A stretch of 64,000 bases of DNA from Nematostella vectensis. Taxonomy: Eukaryota; Cnidaria; Anthozoa; Actiniaria; Edwardsiidae. The notes under the pieces were generated by a model. That model saw nothing but the letters and a program-made list of their open reading frames with translations. It did no database searches and had not been told where the DNA came from. The position numbers and the translations under genes are program-made. The stretch lies in the NCBI RefSeq assembly GCF_932526225.1, contig NC_064040.1:8956865-9020864 (forward strand), read 5' to 3'. Shown one piece after another: positions 48,342-59,184 of this stretch. The stretch's first letter is position 1. Each line of letters begins with the position of its first letter.

Positions 48342-48952
48342 CTGAGACCGGATAATATAAACTCACTTGGTTGGCGTTAATTTAGGCGTTACAAAGTTGC
48401 TCGGGAATCCACCATTATCATCTAGCCGTGAGCTGTTTACATAGTGTTAAGTAGTTTGCGCGCCGCCTGTATCATAAGAATCGCCGTTCTTGGTGTTTGC
48501 TATGAGACAGGAAAATACATCCTCACGCACCAAAGGCGTCGCGGTCGAGGGAAACGGAAACGAGTAGTTTCGTTCGCTTATTCACGCATGGAAGAGTAGA
48601 ACTCTCTTCGACTCTCATCTCCGTTTGATCGAGCCTAAACAGTGAATACTAAGCTTCTGTTATAATCTCCAGGTATTGATAATTAGTTGACGCTTCTTTT
48701 ACAGAACGACGCACGCTATCGTGGCCATCTTGCCTATTTTTGGAATGAAGCCAATCACAGGATGTAAAATACTTTCTCACCAACAAATCCACAAATAAAT
48801 GCTTTAGTGCATATCGGAACATGACAGAATCCTCTTAGTTATAAAAATCGTATCAATCAAATTTGCGATTCTGGCATACTATTTTTCATTTTTTTTTTTA
48901 ATTTTCTTTGATGGCCACATTAGCACGAGCCGAACTTTAGCAAAAGACTTAC

Positions 48953-49246
48953 GTTCTGAATCGGTCCGTATGTCTATTGCCGCCTGGATACCATCACCAT
49001 ACTCGTTAAACCCATAAACAATAACTTTGTATCGTGTGAAAATCCTCAGGCCGGCGAAGGTGGCGTTTCTCGCGTTCGGCGCGAGATTTATTAAGTTCGC
49101 CTTCTCCACAGACTCCGTAACAAGGTACAACCCGACTTTGTATCCTAGCAGCGGTCCGTAAAGCTTCTCTCTCGGGATGGCGTCCCAGTCCACGCTTATA
49201 CTTGTACTGTTGGTGGTATAGCGTGAGACTGGGTCCGCCCCTGGCC
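48953..49246 (-). CDS. FN3 module 10 exon (cassette 2, type C)
   Basis: The phase 1-1 exon begins GPGADPVSRYTTNSTSISVD and has GPLLGYKVGLYLVTE and IFTRYKVIVYGFNEYG. This is the only complete copy among seven tandem copies of its 5' part. The acceptor GTCTTACAG and about 80 exon bases repeat upstream at 49247-50186. The next exon starts in matching phase after AAC|GTAAGT. Confidence 0.88.
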
Positions 49247-50186
49247 CTGTAAGACAGATAATAACAAAGGCTTAGCGAGAACATGGAGGGTAAAGTGGGG
49301 TGGATGCCATAAAGGAAAGGGGGGGGGGGTAATGGCGTCCCAGTCCACGCTTATACTTGTACTGTTGGTGGTATAGCGTGTGACTGGGGCCGCCCCTGGC
49401 CCTGTAAGACAGATAATAACAAAGGCTTAGCGAGAACATGGAGGGTAAAGTGGGGTGGATGCCATAAAGGAAAGGGGGGGGGGGGGTAATGGCGTCCCAG
49501 TCCACGCTTATACTTGTACTGTTGGTGGTATAGCGTGTGACTGGGGCCGCCCTTGGTCCTGGAAGACAGATAATAACAAAGGCTTAGCGAGAACGTGGAG
49601 AGTAAAGAGAGGTGGATGCCATAAAGGAGAAGGGGGGGGGGGGGGGTAATGGCGTCCCAGTCCACGCTTATACTTGTACTGTTGGTGGTATAGCGTGTGA
49701 CTGGGGCCGCCCTTGGTCCTGGAAGACAGATAATAACAAAGGCTTAGCGAGAACGTGGAGAGTAAAGAGAGGTGGATGCCATAAAGGAGAGGGGGGGGGG
49801 TTAATGGCGTCCCAGTCCACGCTTATACTTGTACTGTTGGTGGTATAGCGTGTGACTGGGGCCGCCCCTGGCCCTGTAAGACAGATAATAACAAAGGCTT
49901 AGCGAGAACATGGAGGGTAAAGTGGGGTGGATGCCATAAAGGAAAGGGGGGGGGGGGGTAATGGCGTCCCAGTCCACGCTTATACTTGTACTGTTGGTGG
50001 TATAGCGTGTGACTGGGGCCGCCCCTGGCCCTGTAAGACAGATAATAACAAAGGCTTAGCGAGAACGTGGAGGGTAAAGAGGGGTGGATAACATAAAGGA
50101 GAGGGGGGGTTAATGGCGTCCCAGTCCACGCTGATACTTGTACTGTTGGTGGTAAAGCGTGTGACTGGGGCCGCCCTTGGTCCTTC
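49247..50186 (-). repeat. Tandem array of acceptor plus 5' part of FN3 module 10 exon
   Basis: Six truncated copies of about 155 bp have the same structure as the array at 44333-45118. Each has the acceptor GTCTTACAG, the exon start, and a C-tract of 7-15 bases. The first copy again has the acceptor CTAATTGAAG. None of the truncated copies has a clear donor. Confidence 0.92.
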
Positions 50187-50449
50187 AATTAGAAAGGTTA
50201 TAATAGTTTTTAAAACTGTCTTAATAACAAAGTTTTTAAACGTCCATACAGCAAACATCATCAAGTAGTACGTAGACGGAAAAAACAAAAAGTGGTCAAT
50301 CAATCTATTCGCTGCCATCTCTCTGATTGGCGCAGCAGATGTTGTACGACATTGCATGGCCAATCAGATTCGTAGAATACCATTTAGGCGTCATTTGGCG
50401 CGCGTTTTGCAGGTCTTACAGAGATTTCAACAACGTGTTGACGCCTCAC

Positions 50450-50773
50450 CTTTTCCATTAGTTCGGATAAGCACTTCCTCTAAACTGACCACCCCTTCGC
50501 CTTTGCTGGTCGTAGCCGTCATGTTAAACCGGTACAACGTATAGATCCCCAAGGCCGTTACCTCGTACTCCCTCGCCTTCGGATCGGCGATTACTCGTTT
50601 GGTCTGCTCGCTCTCGAGAAACTCGTCATCCAGGTTGGCGGCTTTCAGGTGGACGACGAATCCTGTGAGGACGCCGAGCACGTTGCGGTCCGTGTCGTTA
50701 AACGCCCAATGAAGCTTGATGGATGTGGCGCTTGTGTTATATCCCGTGATGCCGTGCGGAGATACTACAGGGA
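50450..50773 (-). CDS. FN3 module 9 exon (cassette 2, type B)
   Basis: The phase 1-1 exon begins VPVVSPHGITGYNTSATS and has GVLTGFVVHLKAANLDDEF. It is nearly identical to module 14 and one codon shorter (RVIADP against RVVIADP). Donor AAAG|GTGAGG. Confidence 0.9.
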
Positions 50774-51046
50774 CTAAAATAAGAGAGAATGTAGAGAATG
50801 AGGAGGTCATGTGATATTCATGTCAATCAGGCTGACATAAGCCAATAAAAATCAATGAAAGGTATGTAATAAAGCAATGTAATGTACCTGACACCCGTCA
50901 CATACACAAATGCTCTTTTATGGTTATTTCCTAATGCCACTTGGCCACAGGAACTAAATAACCCTGTACTCATCCGGCGTATCTGCCCTTTAATGGTCAT
51001 TGCCTTTTATGGTCATCGTGTATGGGCTAAGTAAGCCTTTACTTAC

Positions 51047-51337
51047 CTGACTCATCCGTCATTTGTGACTTCTCCCCAAACACACCAGGCCCTTTTATGG
51101 TCATAGCCGCCATCGCGACCTTATAAGGCCAAAAGATCTCCAAGTTTCGGAAAGTGAAGCTTGTGATGCAAGATACCATGGTCGCTTGAAGAAGTGTATC
51201 GTTCAGCCCGTCGTAGAGTTCGATGACGTATCCGAGAAGTACCCCATTCAACTGCAACTGGCTGAGTTCGGTCCAGGAAATCTGAAGGCTTGTCTGGTTG
51301 ACGACGATGAAAGAAATGCTTGGGCTTGCCTCGGGGA
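51047..51337 (-). CDS. FN3 module 8 exon (cassette 1, type A)
   Basis: The phase 1-1 exon begins VPEASPSISFIVVNQTS. It has GVLLGYVIELYDG and NLEIFWPYKVAMAA, shared with module 3. Donor TCAG|GTAAGT. Confidence 0.88.
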
Positions 51338-51950
51338 CTGTAAAAATACGTATAAATAACTTTATAAATAAAATAAAATATAACAGAATCGATGTCAGCG
51401 ATGATAAACTAGATTATATTGGCAAAATACTTATTTTTTAGTAGCTCACGAGAAAAAATGAAGTGGATGGGTAAAGAGCCAGCTCGGAAAAAAATGGAAA
51501 ATCTAAAAAATTGCTGGTCTTTTCGCGCCATGTTGTTAATGATTGCAGCACTGTGTGATGAATTGCAACGAGAAGCGCGAGAAACTGTCCCCACGGAGTA
51601 AAGAACTACGAAAGGTCTCGTATGTTATTGTGGTCGCTATTGGCGTCTGTTAAACCGGACCTTGTACTACTTTGATGGGATAAATCAAAAGTCGGATTGC
51701 AACTGCTGCTATATATGGATGGTCATTAAAAAAATGTGGATTGGGAGGGGGGAGGCTGGGTGATGTCACTCTGTCCAGTTTTTTTTTTCGTTATGGGGGA
51801 TTTGTTTTTAAACTCTACAAGATCCCTTAGGCTACGTCAAAAGTCGTAAATAAAACTATAACAAATAGAATAAAATAAAACTATTAAAAAACAATGGGAT
51901 CAATTCCAGCCAACAAAAACAAAAGGAGCAACGTTTTGCCTTCTACATAC

Positions 51951-52247
51951 CGTCTTCGTCAGTTCGTACATCAATGTAAGCGCTCACTCCATCTCCCTTA
52001 ATAGTTCTAGCAGAAACGTGTACACGATGTACTTCGTAGGCTCCGAGAAATTGTATAGTAGTATGACTAATCAAATGGTCTGTCTCCTCAATGTCGGAAT
52101 TCCCAGTAGCCAATGAGGTTGCATTGATGGTGAAGCCTATGAGGATGCCATTGACTTCTTTTGCGGGTATTGAGTTGTTCCACCTGACGAAGATGGAACT
52201 GCTGCTTGTGTTATACGCCTCGAGAATCACGGGGGCGACGCTTGGAA
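51951..52247 (-). CDS. FN3 module 7 exon (cassette 1, type E)
   Basis: The phase 1-1 exon begins VPSVAPVILEAYNTSSSS and has GILIGFTINATS and VSARTIKGDGVSAY. Donor GACG|GTATGT. Confidence 0.87.
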
Positions 52248-52429
52248 CTGGGGAGATAGAAACATTATAACCAGCTGTTAGATGTAGAGAACAGCTCCCT
52301 GCTTCGAAAGCACTTTAAAAACATATTAATTTCTATTTTTTTCAGGAAGCTAGGGTGACTGTCATGTTCGTGGTTGATAAAACTAGGATCGGTGGGGAAA
52401 AAAGCTAGCCCTATATCTCTCCCTCTCCT

Positions 52430-53632
52430 GACAGGCTACCCTGGTAAAGACCACACCACACTCTTCTAGACAAACTAGTCCCCATTCCACTCTACTCCCC
52501 CTCCCTCGAGACAGACTATTAGTCCCCTTACAGCCTAACCCTCCTATAGACAGACAAGTCCCCCCACAACCCTACCCTCATTAAGACAGGCCTACCTCCC
52601 TCTAGAAAGGCTAGTACCCTTACCCTCCCCTTACCCTACCCCCTCGAGCCTTGCAAGCCCTCTAACACCCACTTCCCTACTCTAAACAGGCAAGTCTCCT
52701 TTCCCTGTACACTCATCTAGAAAGGCAAGTCGCCTTGCCCTCTACCCTTCTCTAGACAGACGAGTCTCCTTACCATACAGTCCCTCAGATAATAGCAAGG
52801 GTGCGATCCACTAGAGCAATAAGCATCCCTTGCAGCCACTTGCCACCCTACACCCCTCTAGACTACTCCCCTTACCACCCAACCATTAGACAGGCTACCC
52901 CCCTTACCACCCCCCTAGACAGACTACCTCCCTTACCACCCTACCCCATAGACATGCTACTCCCCTTACCACCCTACCATTAGACAGGCTACCCCCCTTA
53001 CCACCCTACCATTAGACAGGCTACCCCCCTTACCACCCCCCCCTAGACAGGCTACCTCCCTTACCACCCTACCCCATAGACAGGTTACCCCCATTTCCAC
53101 CCTACCCTATAGACAGGCTACCCCCCTTACTATCCTACCACATAGGCAGGCTACTCCCTTACCAACATACCCCATAGACAGGCTACCCCCTTACCACCCC
53201 CCTAGACAGGCTACCTCCCTTACCACCCTACCCCATAGACAGGCTACTCCCCTTACCACCCTACTCCTAGACAGGCTACTCCCCTTACCACCCAACCATT
53301 AGACAGGCTGGCCCCCTTACCACCCTACCCCATAGACAGGCTACCCCCCTTACCACCCTACCCCTAGACAGGCTACCCCCTAGACAGGCTACCCCCTTAC
53401 CACCCTACCCCCTAGACAGGCTACAACCCTTACCACCCTACCTCTAGACAGGCTACCCCCTTACCACCCTACCTCCCCCCTTCTAGACAGGCTACCCCCT
53501 TACCACCCAACCCCTAGACAGGCTACTCCCCCTACCAGCCACCCCATAGACAGGCTTCTCCCCTTACCAGCCACCCCCCCCCCCCTAGAAAGGCTACCCC
53601 TATTACCACTCCCCTAGACAGGCTACCCCCCT
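52430..53632 (-). repeat. Donor-copying minisatellite after FN3 module 6
   Basis: This is the longest of the four type D arrays, about 1.2 kb with about 30 units of roughly 32 bp (minus strand: GGTGGTAAGGGGGGTAGCCT, then GTCTAATGG or GTCTAGGGG). It becomes less regular away from the exon. Confidence 0.88.
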
Positions 53633-53635
53633 TAC

Positions 53636-53929
53636 CATCCTGATCCGTGGTGCACATCACATCTGCACTCGGTCCGTCCCCCTTCTCGTTGAACGCTGCC
53701 ACCGTTACATTGTATTCCGTATAAAACTCCAACCTCGTGAAATTCTTTACGAGGATTGTTTCGCAAACTCGAGAGCGGTTACGTGAGCCATCTGGTCCCT
53801 GGATAACGACTTTGTATCCTTGTAGGATACCGTGTATATAATATTTGTCATGTAAGCCCGCCCAAGAGACGAGGAGGGAGGAGGAGGAGGTCGCTCTGCA
53901 CTGAAGGTTTGTGGGCTCTCGTGATGGCG
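53636..53929 (-). CDS. FN3 module 6 exon (cassette 1, type D)
   Basis: The phase 1-1 exon begins PPSREPTNLQCRATSSSS and has GILQGYKVVIQG and YTEYNVTVAAFNEKG. The donor is GATG|GTAAGG. As in the other type D modules, a minisatellite that copies this donor starts immediately downstream. Confidence 0.88.
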
Positions 53930-54524
53930 CTAATGACAAAAAGCCATCAATCAATTAGAAAAGACAAACTAGCAAAATAAGACGTGTAACTTACTCGTTT
54001 GATCAGGAGCGGACGTAGAATTATATTGTGGGATGGATTAGATAATCCTGACATTGAGACTTTTTTATTATTTTTTTTTTACCCTAAACAGGGGTGGATA
54101 TCCATCTAAGCAATCCCCTTTATCAGCCCCTATTGTATCATGTATGATCAATATTACAAAAAAGTACTTATTGGAGCGATTCATACAAACGAAATTGCGC
54201 GAAAAAATACACGTCTGCATGGGGGACCTTTTGCTTCCGTGTTTCGTGTCGCCTTTTCTTTCTCGGTCATTCTTTTGATAAGACTACTGTTTATGAAATG
54301 CCACCACAGTTTTATTATGAATATTAAAATACCTTATCGTATTTTTTAAAAACATATATGCTTTAGCAATATAAAGGAGCCTTTTGATATATCTAATTTC
54401 AGAGTCATCAAATAGATTTAGCTGAATTACTGAAATGTACACCCCGTTTGATCTTTTTTTTAGCAGTGTTAAAGACTCTTTACACATGTCGGATTTAGAT
54501 CTTTTATGTAATGATTTTACTTAC

Positions 54525-54812
54525 GAATGGAATCTGTTCTGATCCAAAAATTACTCTTCGACCCATTCCCGTACACATTCCGGGCGTAAGGCCACACACG
54601 ATAATTTGTGAATATACGCAAGTCGTTGAAGTTGATGAAAGGGTCATTTGGCGGAACATGCACGGCTCTGATCAGCTGGTTTTCCAGGTACAACTCTATG
54701 TAGTAATCTAAGATTTCAGGCGCATGCCAGTGTCCCTTCTCTATTGGCTTCAATTCTAGCGTAATGCTTGAATTTGTCGTTGAGCTAATGATACCAGGTC
54801 CTTTGCTTGGTG
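54525..54812 (-). CDS. FN3 module 5 exon (cassette 1, type C)
   Basis: The phase 1-1 exon begins APSKGPGIISSTTNSS and has YYIELYLENQ and DLRIFTNYRVWPYARN. It is the diverged relative of modules 10, 15 and 20. Donor ATTC|GTAAGT. Confidence 0.86.
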
Positions 54813-54829
54813 CTAGGACAGCGACAGTG

Positions 54830-55590
54830 GGAAATTAGTATCAATATCAATTTATTTCAGAATAAATATCATAGCTAAATCCAAACACTAACAAACTTAA
54901 GAACGGATTGTCAATTGATTTCCACAACCCTGTGTATCAACCTCTTGACTTTGAGAGCACGGGTCCCCGGGGGGGGGGGGGGGAGGGGGGTACTCATTTT
55001 TTAACATGGGTGGGGGAAACGAAGCCCATATTCCAGCTTTCAACAAAAAATATTGCCTGAAACAAAATCCCTGCACAAAGTAGTAGGTAGGTTAATTTTA
55101 AAAGAAATATCGTGTTTTTAATCAGTTTGTGTGTCGTTTGGTTTGCTGTAACTAGGATGCCTTTTTTTCAATTACAATTGCTACAATTAAATAAGAAAGA
55201 ACAAAAGATGAATGAATGAGAAATGGGAAATGTGAAATTGGGAATGGGGAAATGGGAAAACTAAGTCAGTCAAATAGTTTAGGCAGAAGTACATCGGTAA
55301 AATAAACAACTGAAAATAATGAAACGGAATATAGAAAATCATACAAAAACACACATGCAAAAATTATAAAAACTAATTAAAACGCTGTAAATCATGGAAT
55401 GGATATTTGTGGTAGTGGCCAACTGGAAAGCACCTGCTTCCTTGTCACTACGCACACTTATTTCACGAACATCACAAACCAATCTACATTCAAGTACATT
55501 ATGTAAAATTGTATTGACTCCATAAAATAATGCACAAAAAATAAATGACTCTGATTCTGTGAGACGCGCGCTGCCGTGGCCGCCAAGAAA
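54830..55590 (-). other. Intron between FN3 modules 4 and 5, part without array
   Basis: This is AT-rich, with a G-tract near 54970 and purine-rich simple sequence near 55190-55260. No exon is seen. Confidence 0.55.
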
Positions 55591-55822
55591 ATGTTAGCCA
55601 AGAGTTAGCCAATCACCTTGCAATCAATGTTAGCCAAGAGTTAGCCAATCACCTTGCAATGTTAGCCAAGAGTTAGTTAATCACCTTGCACATGTTAGCC
55701 AAGAATTAGCCAATCACCTTGCAATGTTAGCCAAGTGTTAGCCAATCACCTTGCATATGTCAGCCAAGAGTTAGTCAATCACCTTGCATATGTTAGCCAA
55801 GAGTTAGCCAATCACCTTGCGA
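55590..55822. repeat. ~32-bp tandem repeat
   Basis: About seven to eight units read TGTTAGCCAAGAGTTAGCCA, then ATCACCTTGCA. The sequence contains the CCAAT-type string GCCAATCA in most units. No splice site is included. Confidence 0.85.
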
Positions 55823-56411
55823 GAGTAATAGTTTTGATTGATGATAGCCTGCGTAGCGGCTCAAGGGAAGAGGAGGGGGACTGAGCCGCGCGCTCGCTTT
55901 TTCTTCTCTCGCCCCCTATTCCCCCCGTCCCTCTCCCTTGAGACGCTACGTAGGCTTATTAATAAGAACTTTAAACCTAGGGGGATTCCACCGTGCTCTG
56001 AAGTGCACTGAAGCAGTTCTTCGCCACGCTGGTTGGCTATTGAGGTTGATGTCAATCACATTTCACACATTTCTCCCATTCTCATTGGTCACGGTAGCGT
56101 GCGTCGCAATAGGGGACTTGCCCTAAGAGATCACGTGACTGATTGCAAACTAGCGCGCGCTCAGGCTTTTAGCGGCAAAATGACAGAAACAAAAAGCAAC
56201 TTATTCAGCGCTTTTAAAATTTTTCGTTGTTCTCTGGTGTGACGGGCGCAGCCATTATTGCTTTTGGCTGATTATTTTGTTTTGAATTTGCCACCCAGAA
56301 AGGTCACGGGATCTCTTAGCTCTCTAAGTCCCCTATTTGGTGAGCTTTGACTGGTGGTTATCAGATTGCGTAACATTTGTTGTATGATTTTGTGACCTTT
56401 GCATAACCCAC

Positions 56412-56732
56412 CTTTTCCCTCCACCCTCACATCCACGCCTTCGTCACTGAACAGGCCTGTCCCGCTGATTGTCATTCCTGCCACCCTGATCTGATAAAGC
56501 CGAAAGGCATCTAATGAACCAAACGCTGTTGAACGAGTTTCTGCACCAGATATTATTTTGACTTTATAAACATTACTCGGCGAATCGTTCCATTGATATA
56601 CTCGGAGAGTGACATTGAATCCCGTCAAAATACCAAGTACGCCTCGTTCCGTGTTATTGAAATCCCAGAAAAGTCTCAATTCCGAGGAGCTTGTGTTGTA
56701 CCCAAACACATTGTACGGAGCAACGACTGGAA
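56412..56732 (-). CDS. FN3 module 4 exon (cassette 1, type B)
   Basis: The phase 1-1 exon begins VPVVAPYNVFGYNTSSS and has GVLGILTGFNVTLRV. It is the diverged relative of modules 9, 14 and 19. The donor is AAAG|GTGGGT, weaker than its neighbours. Confidence 0.86.
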
Positions 56733-56779
56733 CTGCAATCAGGAAAAAAATCAGCTTGACCAAGACAAACAGGCGCAAA

Positions 56780-56894
<115 letters not shown>

Positions 56895-56983
56895 CAAGTC
56901 AGACATACGGAAGGTGGGCGGTCAAAGGACGGACATACGGACGGATATAGGACAGACAGAGGTAATCTATGAATAACACTTAC

Positions 56984-57274
56984 CAGATTCGGCTGTCCTT
57001 TTAATAACCTTCCCCCAAGGCCCTAAACCAAGGCTTGTAAAAGCAGCGACTTCTACTGTATATGGCCAGAATATCTCTAATCCTGTTATCTCATAGTCAC
57101 CAGAACAACAGCGCTCCATAGCCCGCACAAGCTCCCCTGTACGGTTGTCGTAGATGCGAAGATGATACCCACGGATGACGTCAAACCTGTCTCCAAGCGG
57201 GACCTGCCCCAGTTTGATGGTCAGAGTAGTGACATTCGAAACGTCAACACTAAACACTGGGCTCGAACACGGTA
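56984..57274 (-). CDS. FN3 module 3 exon
   Basis: The phase 1-1 exon begins VPCSSPVFSVDVSN. Its end (GLEIFWPYTVEVAAF, AESG) closely matches module 8, so the two are paralogues. Donor TCTG|GTAAGT. Confidence 0.88.
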
Positions 57275-57524
57275 CTGAAGAACATTAAACCCAACAGATT
57301 AGATAGGCTTCTTGGACTGTGCGCGAATATACTTAACACATTCGCTTTAAGGTGTGACAGAAGCGAAGGGTGCAAAGGATTATGGGAAAACACTACATAC
57401 GTTCTTTCCAGAAAGAAAGCACTGGACAATGCACCGCAAACGTATGTTCCCCCATAGCCCTTGGCGTGCCAGCCTCTATAATCGCCATTTCTTTTAACGG
57501 TTAGGTACGAGTATGAAGTTGGTA

Positions 57525-58375
57525 ACTAGGCCGGTTGTAACTATGCAGATGGTAACTATGCAGATGGTTACTATGCAGGTGGTAACTATGCAGATGGTAA
57601 CTATGCATATGGTAACTATGCAGGTGGTAGCTATACAGATGATAACTATGCAGGTGGTAACTATACAGATGGTAACTATGCAGGTGGTAACTATACAGAT
57701 GGTAACTATGCAGATGATAACAATGCAGATGGTAACTATGCAGGTGGTAACTATGCAGGTGGTAACAATGCAGATGGTAACTATGCAGATAGTAACTATG
57801 CAGGTGGTAACTATGCAGATGGTAACTATACAGATGGTAACTATGCAGGTGGTAACTATGCAGATAGTAACTATGCAGATGGTAACTATACAGGTGGTAA
57901 CTATGCAGATGGTAACTATACAGATGGTAACTATGCAGGTGGTAACTATGCAGATGGTAACTATACAGATGGTAACAATGCAGATGGTAACTATGCAGAT
58001 GATAATCATACAGATGGTAACTATACAGCTGGTAACTATGCAGGTGGTAACTATGCAGGTGGTAACTATGCAGATGGTAACTATACAGATGGTAACTATA
58101 CAGCTGGTAACTATGCAGATGGTAACTATACAGATGGTAACTATGCAGGTGGTAACTATGCAGGTGGTAACTATGCAGATGGTAACCATACAGATGGTAA
58201 GTATACAGCTGGTAACTATGCAGATGGTAACTATACAGATGGTAACTATACAGCTGGTAACAACTATGCAGTTGGTAACTATGTAGGTGGTAACTATGCA
58301 GATGGTAACTATGCAGGTGGTAACTATGCAGGTGGTAACTATGCAGATGGTAACTATGCAGATGGTAACTATGCC
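57525..58375 (+). repeat. 15-bp minisatellite
   Basis: About 57 units of GGTAACTATGCAGAT (variants GGTAACTATACAGAT and GGTAACTATGCAGGT) lie in the intron between FN3 modules 2 and 3. The unit is five codons, so repetitive open frames run on both strands and are artefacts. Confidence 0.95.
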
Positions 58376-58412
58376 ATGTTAACCATGGATATAAAACACA
58401 CAATTTACTCAC

Positions 58413-58691
58413 CAGCTGCGCCAGTTTTCACATATCTTGTCGCATATTTCCCGCAGCCTGCCGCCGTGCGTCCACTCACTTCCACCTTATATAGGGTGCA
58501 GGGTATGAGCCCAGTTTCGTTATGGCTGCTTTCTTCAAGCCCTTTTTGAACCACGAGGGCCCCATCAACCCTGACGCAGTAGCCAGTGAGGACACCGTTG
58601 TAATGCTCTTCTGGGATGTTGTGAATCCAGTTCACATAGATCCAGGTGAGGTCGACGACGTGAGCTGCTATAGTAGGAGCAACACTCGGCA
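58413..58691 (-). CDS. FN3 module 2 exon
   Basis: The phase 1-1 exon begins MPSVAPTIAAHVVDL and contains the FN3 strings GVLTGYCVRVDG and CTLYKVEVSGRTAAG. The acceptor is CTGTCGCAG; the donor is GCTG|GTGAGT. Confidence 0.87.
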
Positions 58692-59184
58692 CTGCGACAG
58701 TTAGAACAACTTCATTAAATTCAGAGGTAGATCCAGGGGCTACTCAGGGGTCTATTCGTGAACACCTTTCGGATAAATTTTCTTGTCAACCTATGCCGGC
58801 CATCTTAATTATATTTATGACTTGCTTTTGCTAGTCATCCCTTCCGCTTTTAAGAGAAATTCATTGACATTCAATAACGAAAACAAATCTTTCAATGAAA
58901 ATAAGCTCTTCTTACATGAAAACCTTTTGGATGATTCGTCAGTCGCATTTTTGTTATTGTTTATGATGCTTCAAAAAGCCGAAGTGAGACTGTTCTAAAA
59001 CAAAACATAATCTGCAACGAACAATATTACAGACAATGACAATCAAATCGGCGGCTATTCGACTCTCAATTTGATCATGGGAAGGTATCGAGAAATTTTT
59101 AGTGGTCAAAACCACAGAAAGAACACCGCATTTGTCGACTTTGTACTGTACAATATCGAATGTCACCCCCTAGATCTGGACATT
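58692..59184 (-). other. Intron part between FN3 modules 1 and 2
   Basis: This is AT-rich unique sequence between the 45-bp array and module 2. Two short open frames on opposite strands have no domain. Confidence 0.55.

Larger units (their letters stand above)
40970..50846 (-). repeat. Tandem segmental duplication of a five-FN3 cassette
   Basis: Two head-to-tail copies, about 40970-45786 and 45787-50846, are near-identical through exons and introns. Offsets are 4723 at modules 12/17 and 13/18, about 4910 at modules 10/15 and 11/16, and 5060 at modules 9/14. The growing offset comes from length differences in the internal arrays. Landmarks such as GGAACATGTGCTCCCTAATAT and GCTAGTTCTAGCAC-like intron strings occur in both. 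Confidence 0.9.

Noticed and set aside
44545-49848. Short plus-strand open frames repeated across the truncated FN3 copies
   Set aside because: They are antisense shadows of the duplicated FN3 exon starts and G-tracts.
57494-58412. Repetitive open frames in the 15-bp array
   Set aside because: The five-codon unit keeps frames open on both strands; the array lies within an intron between FN3 exons.
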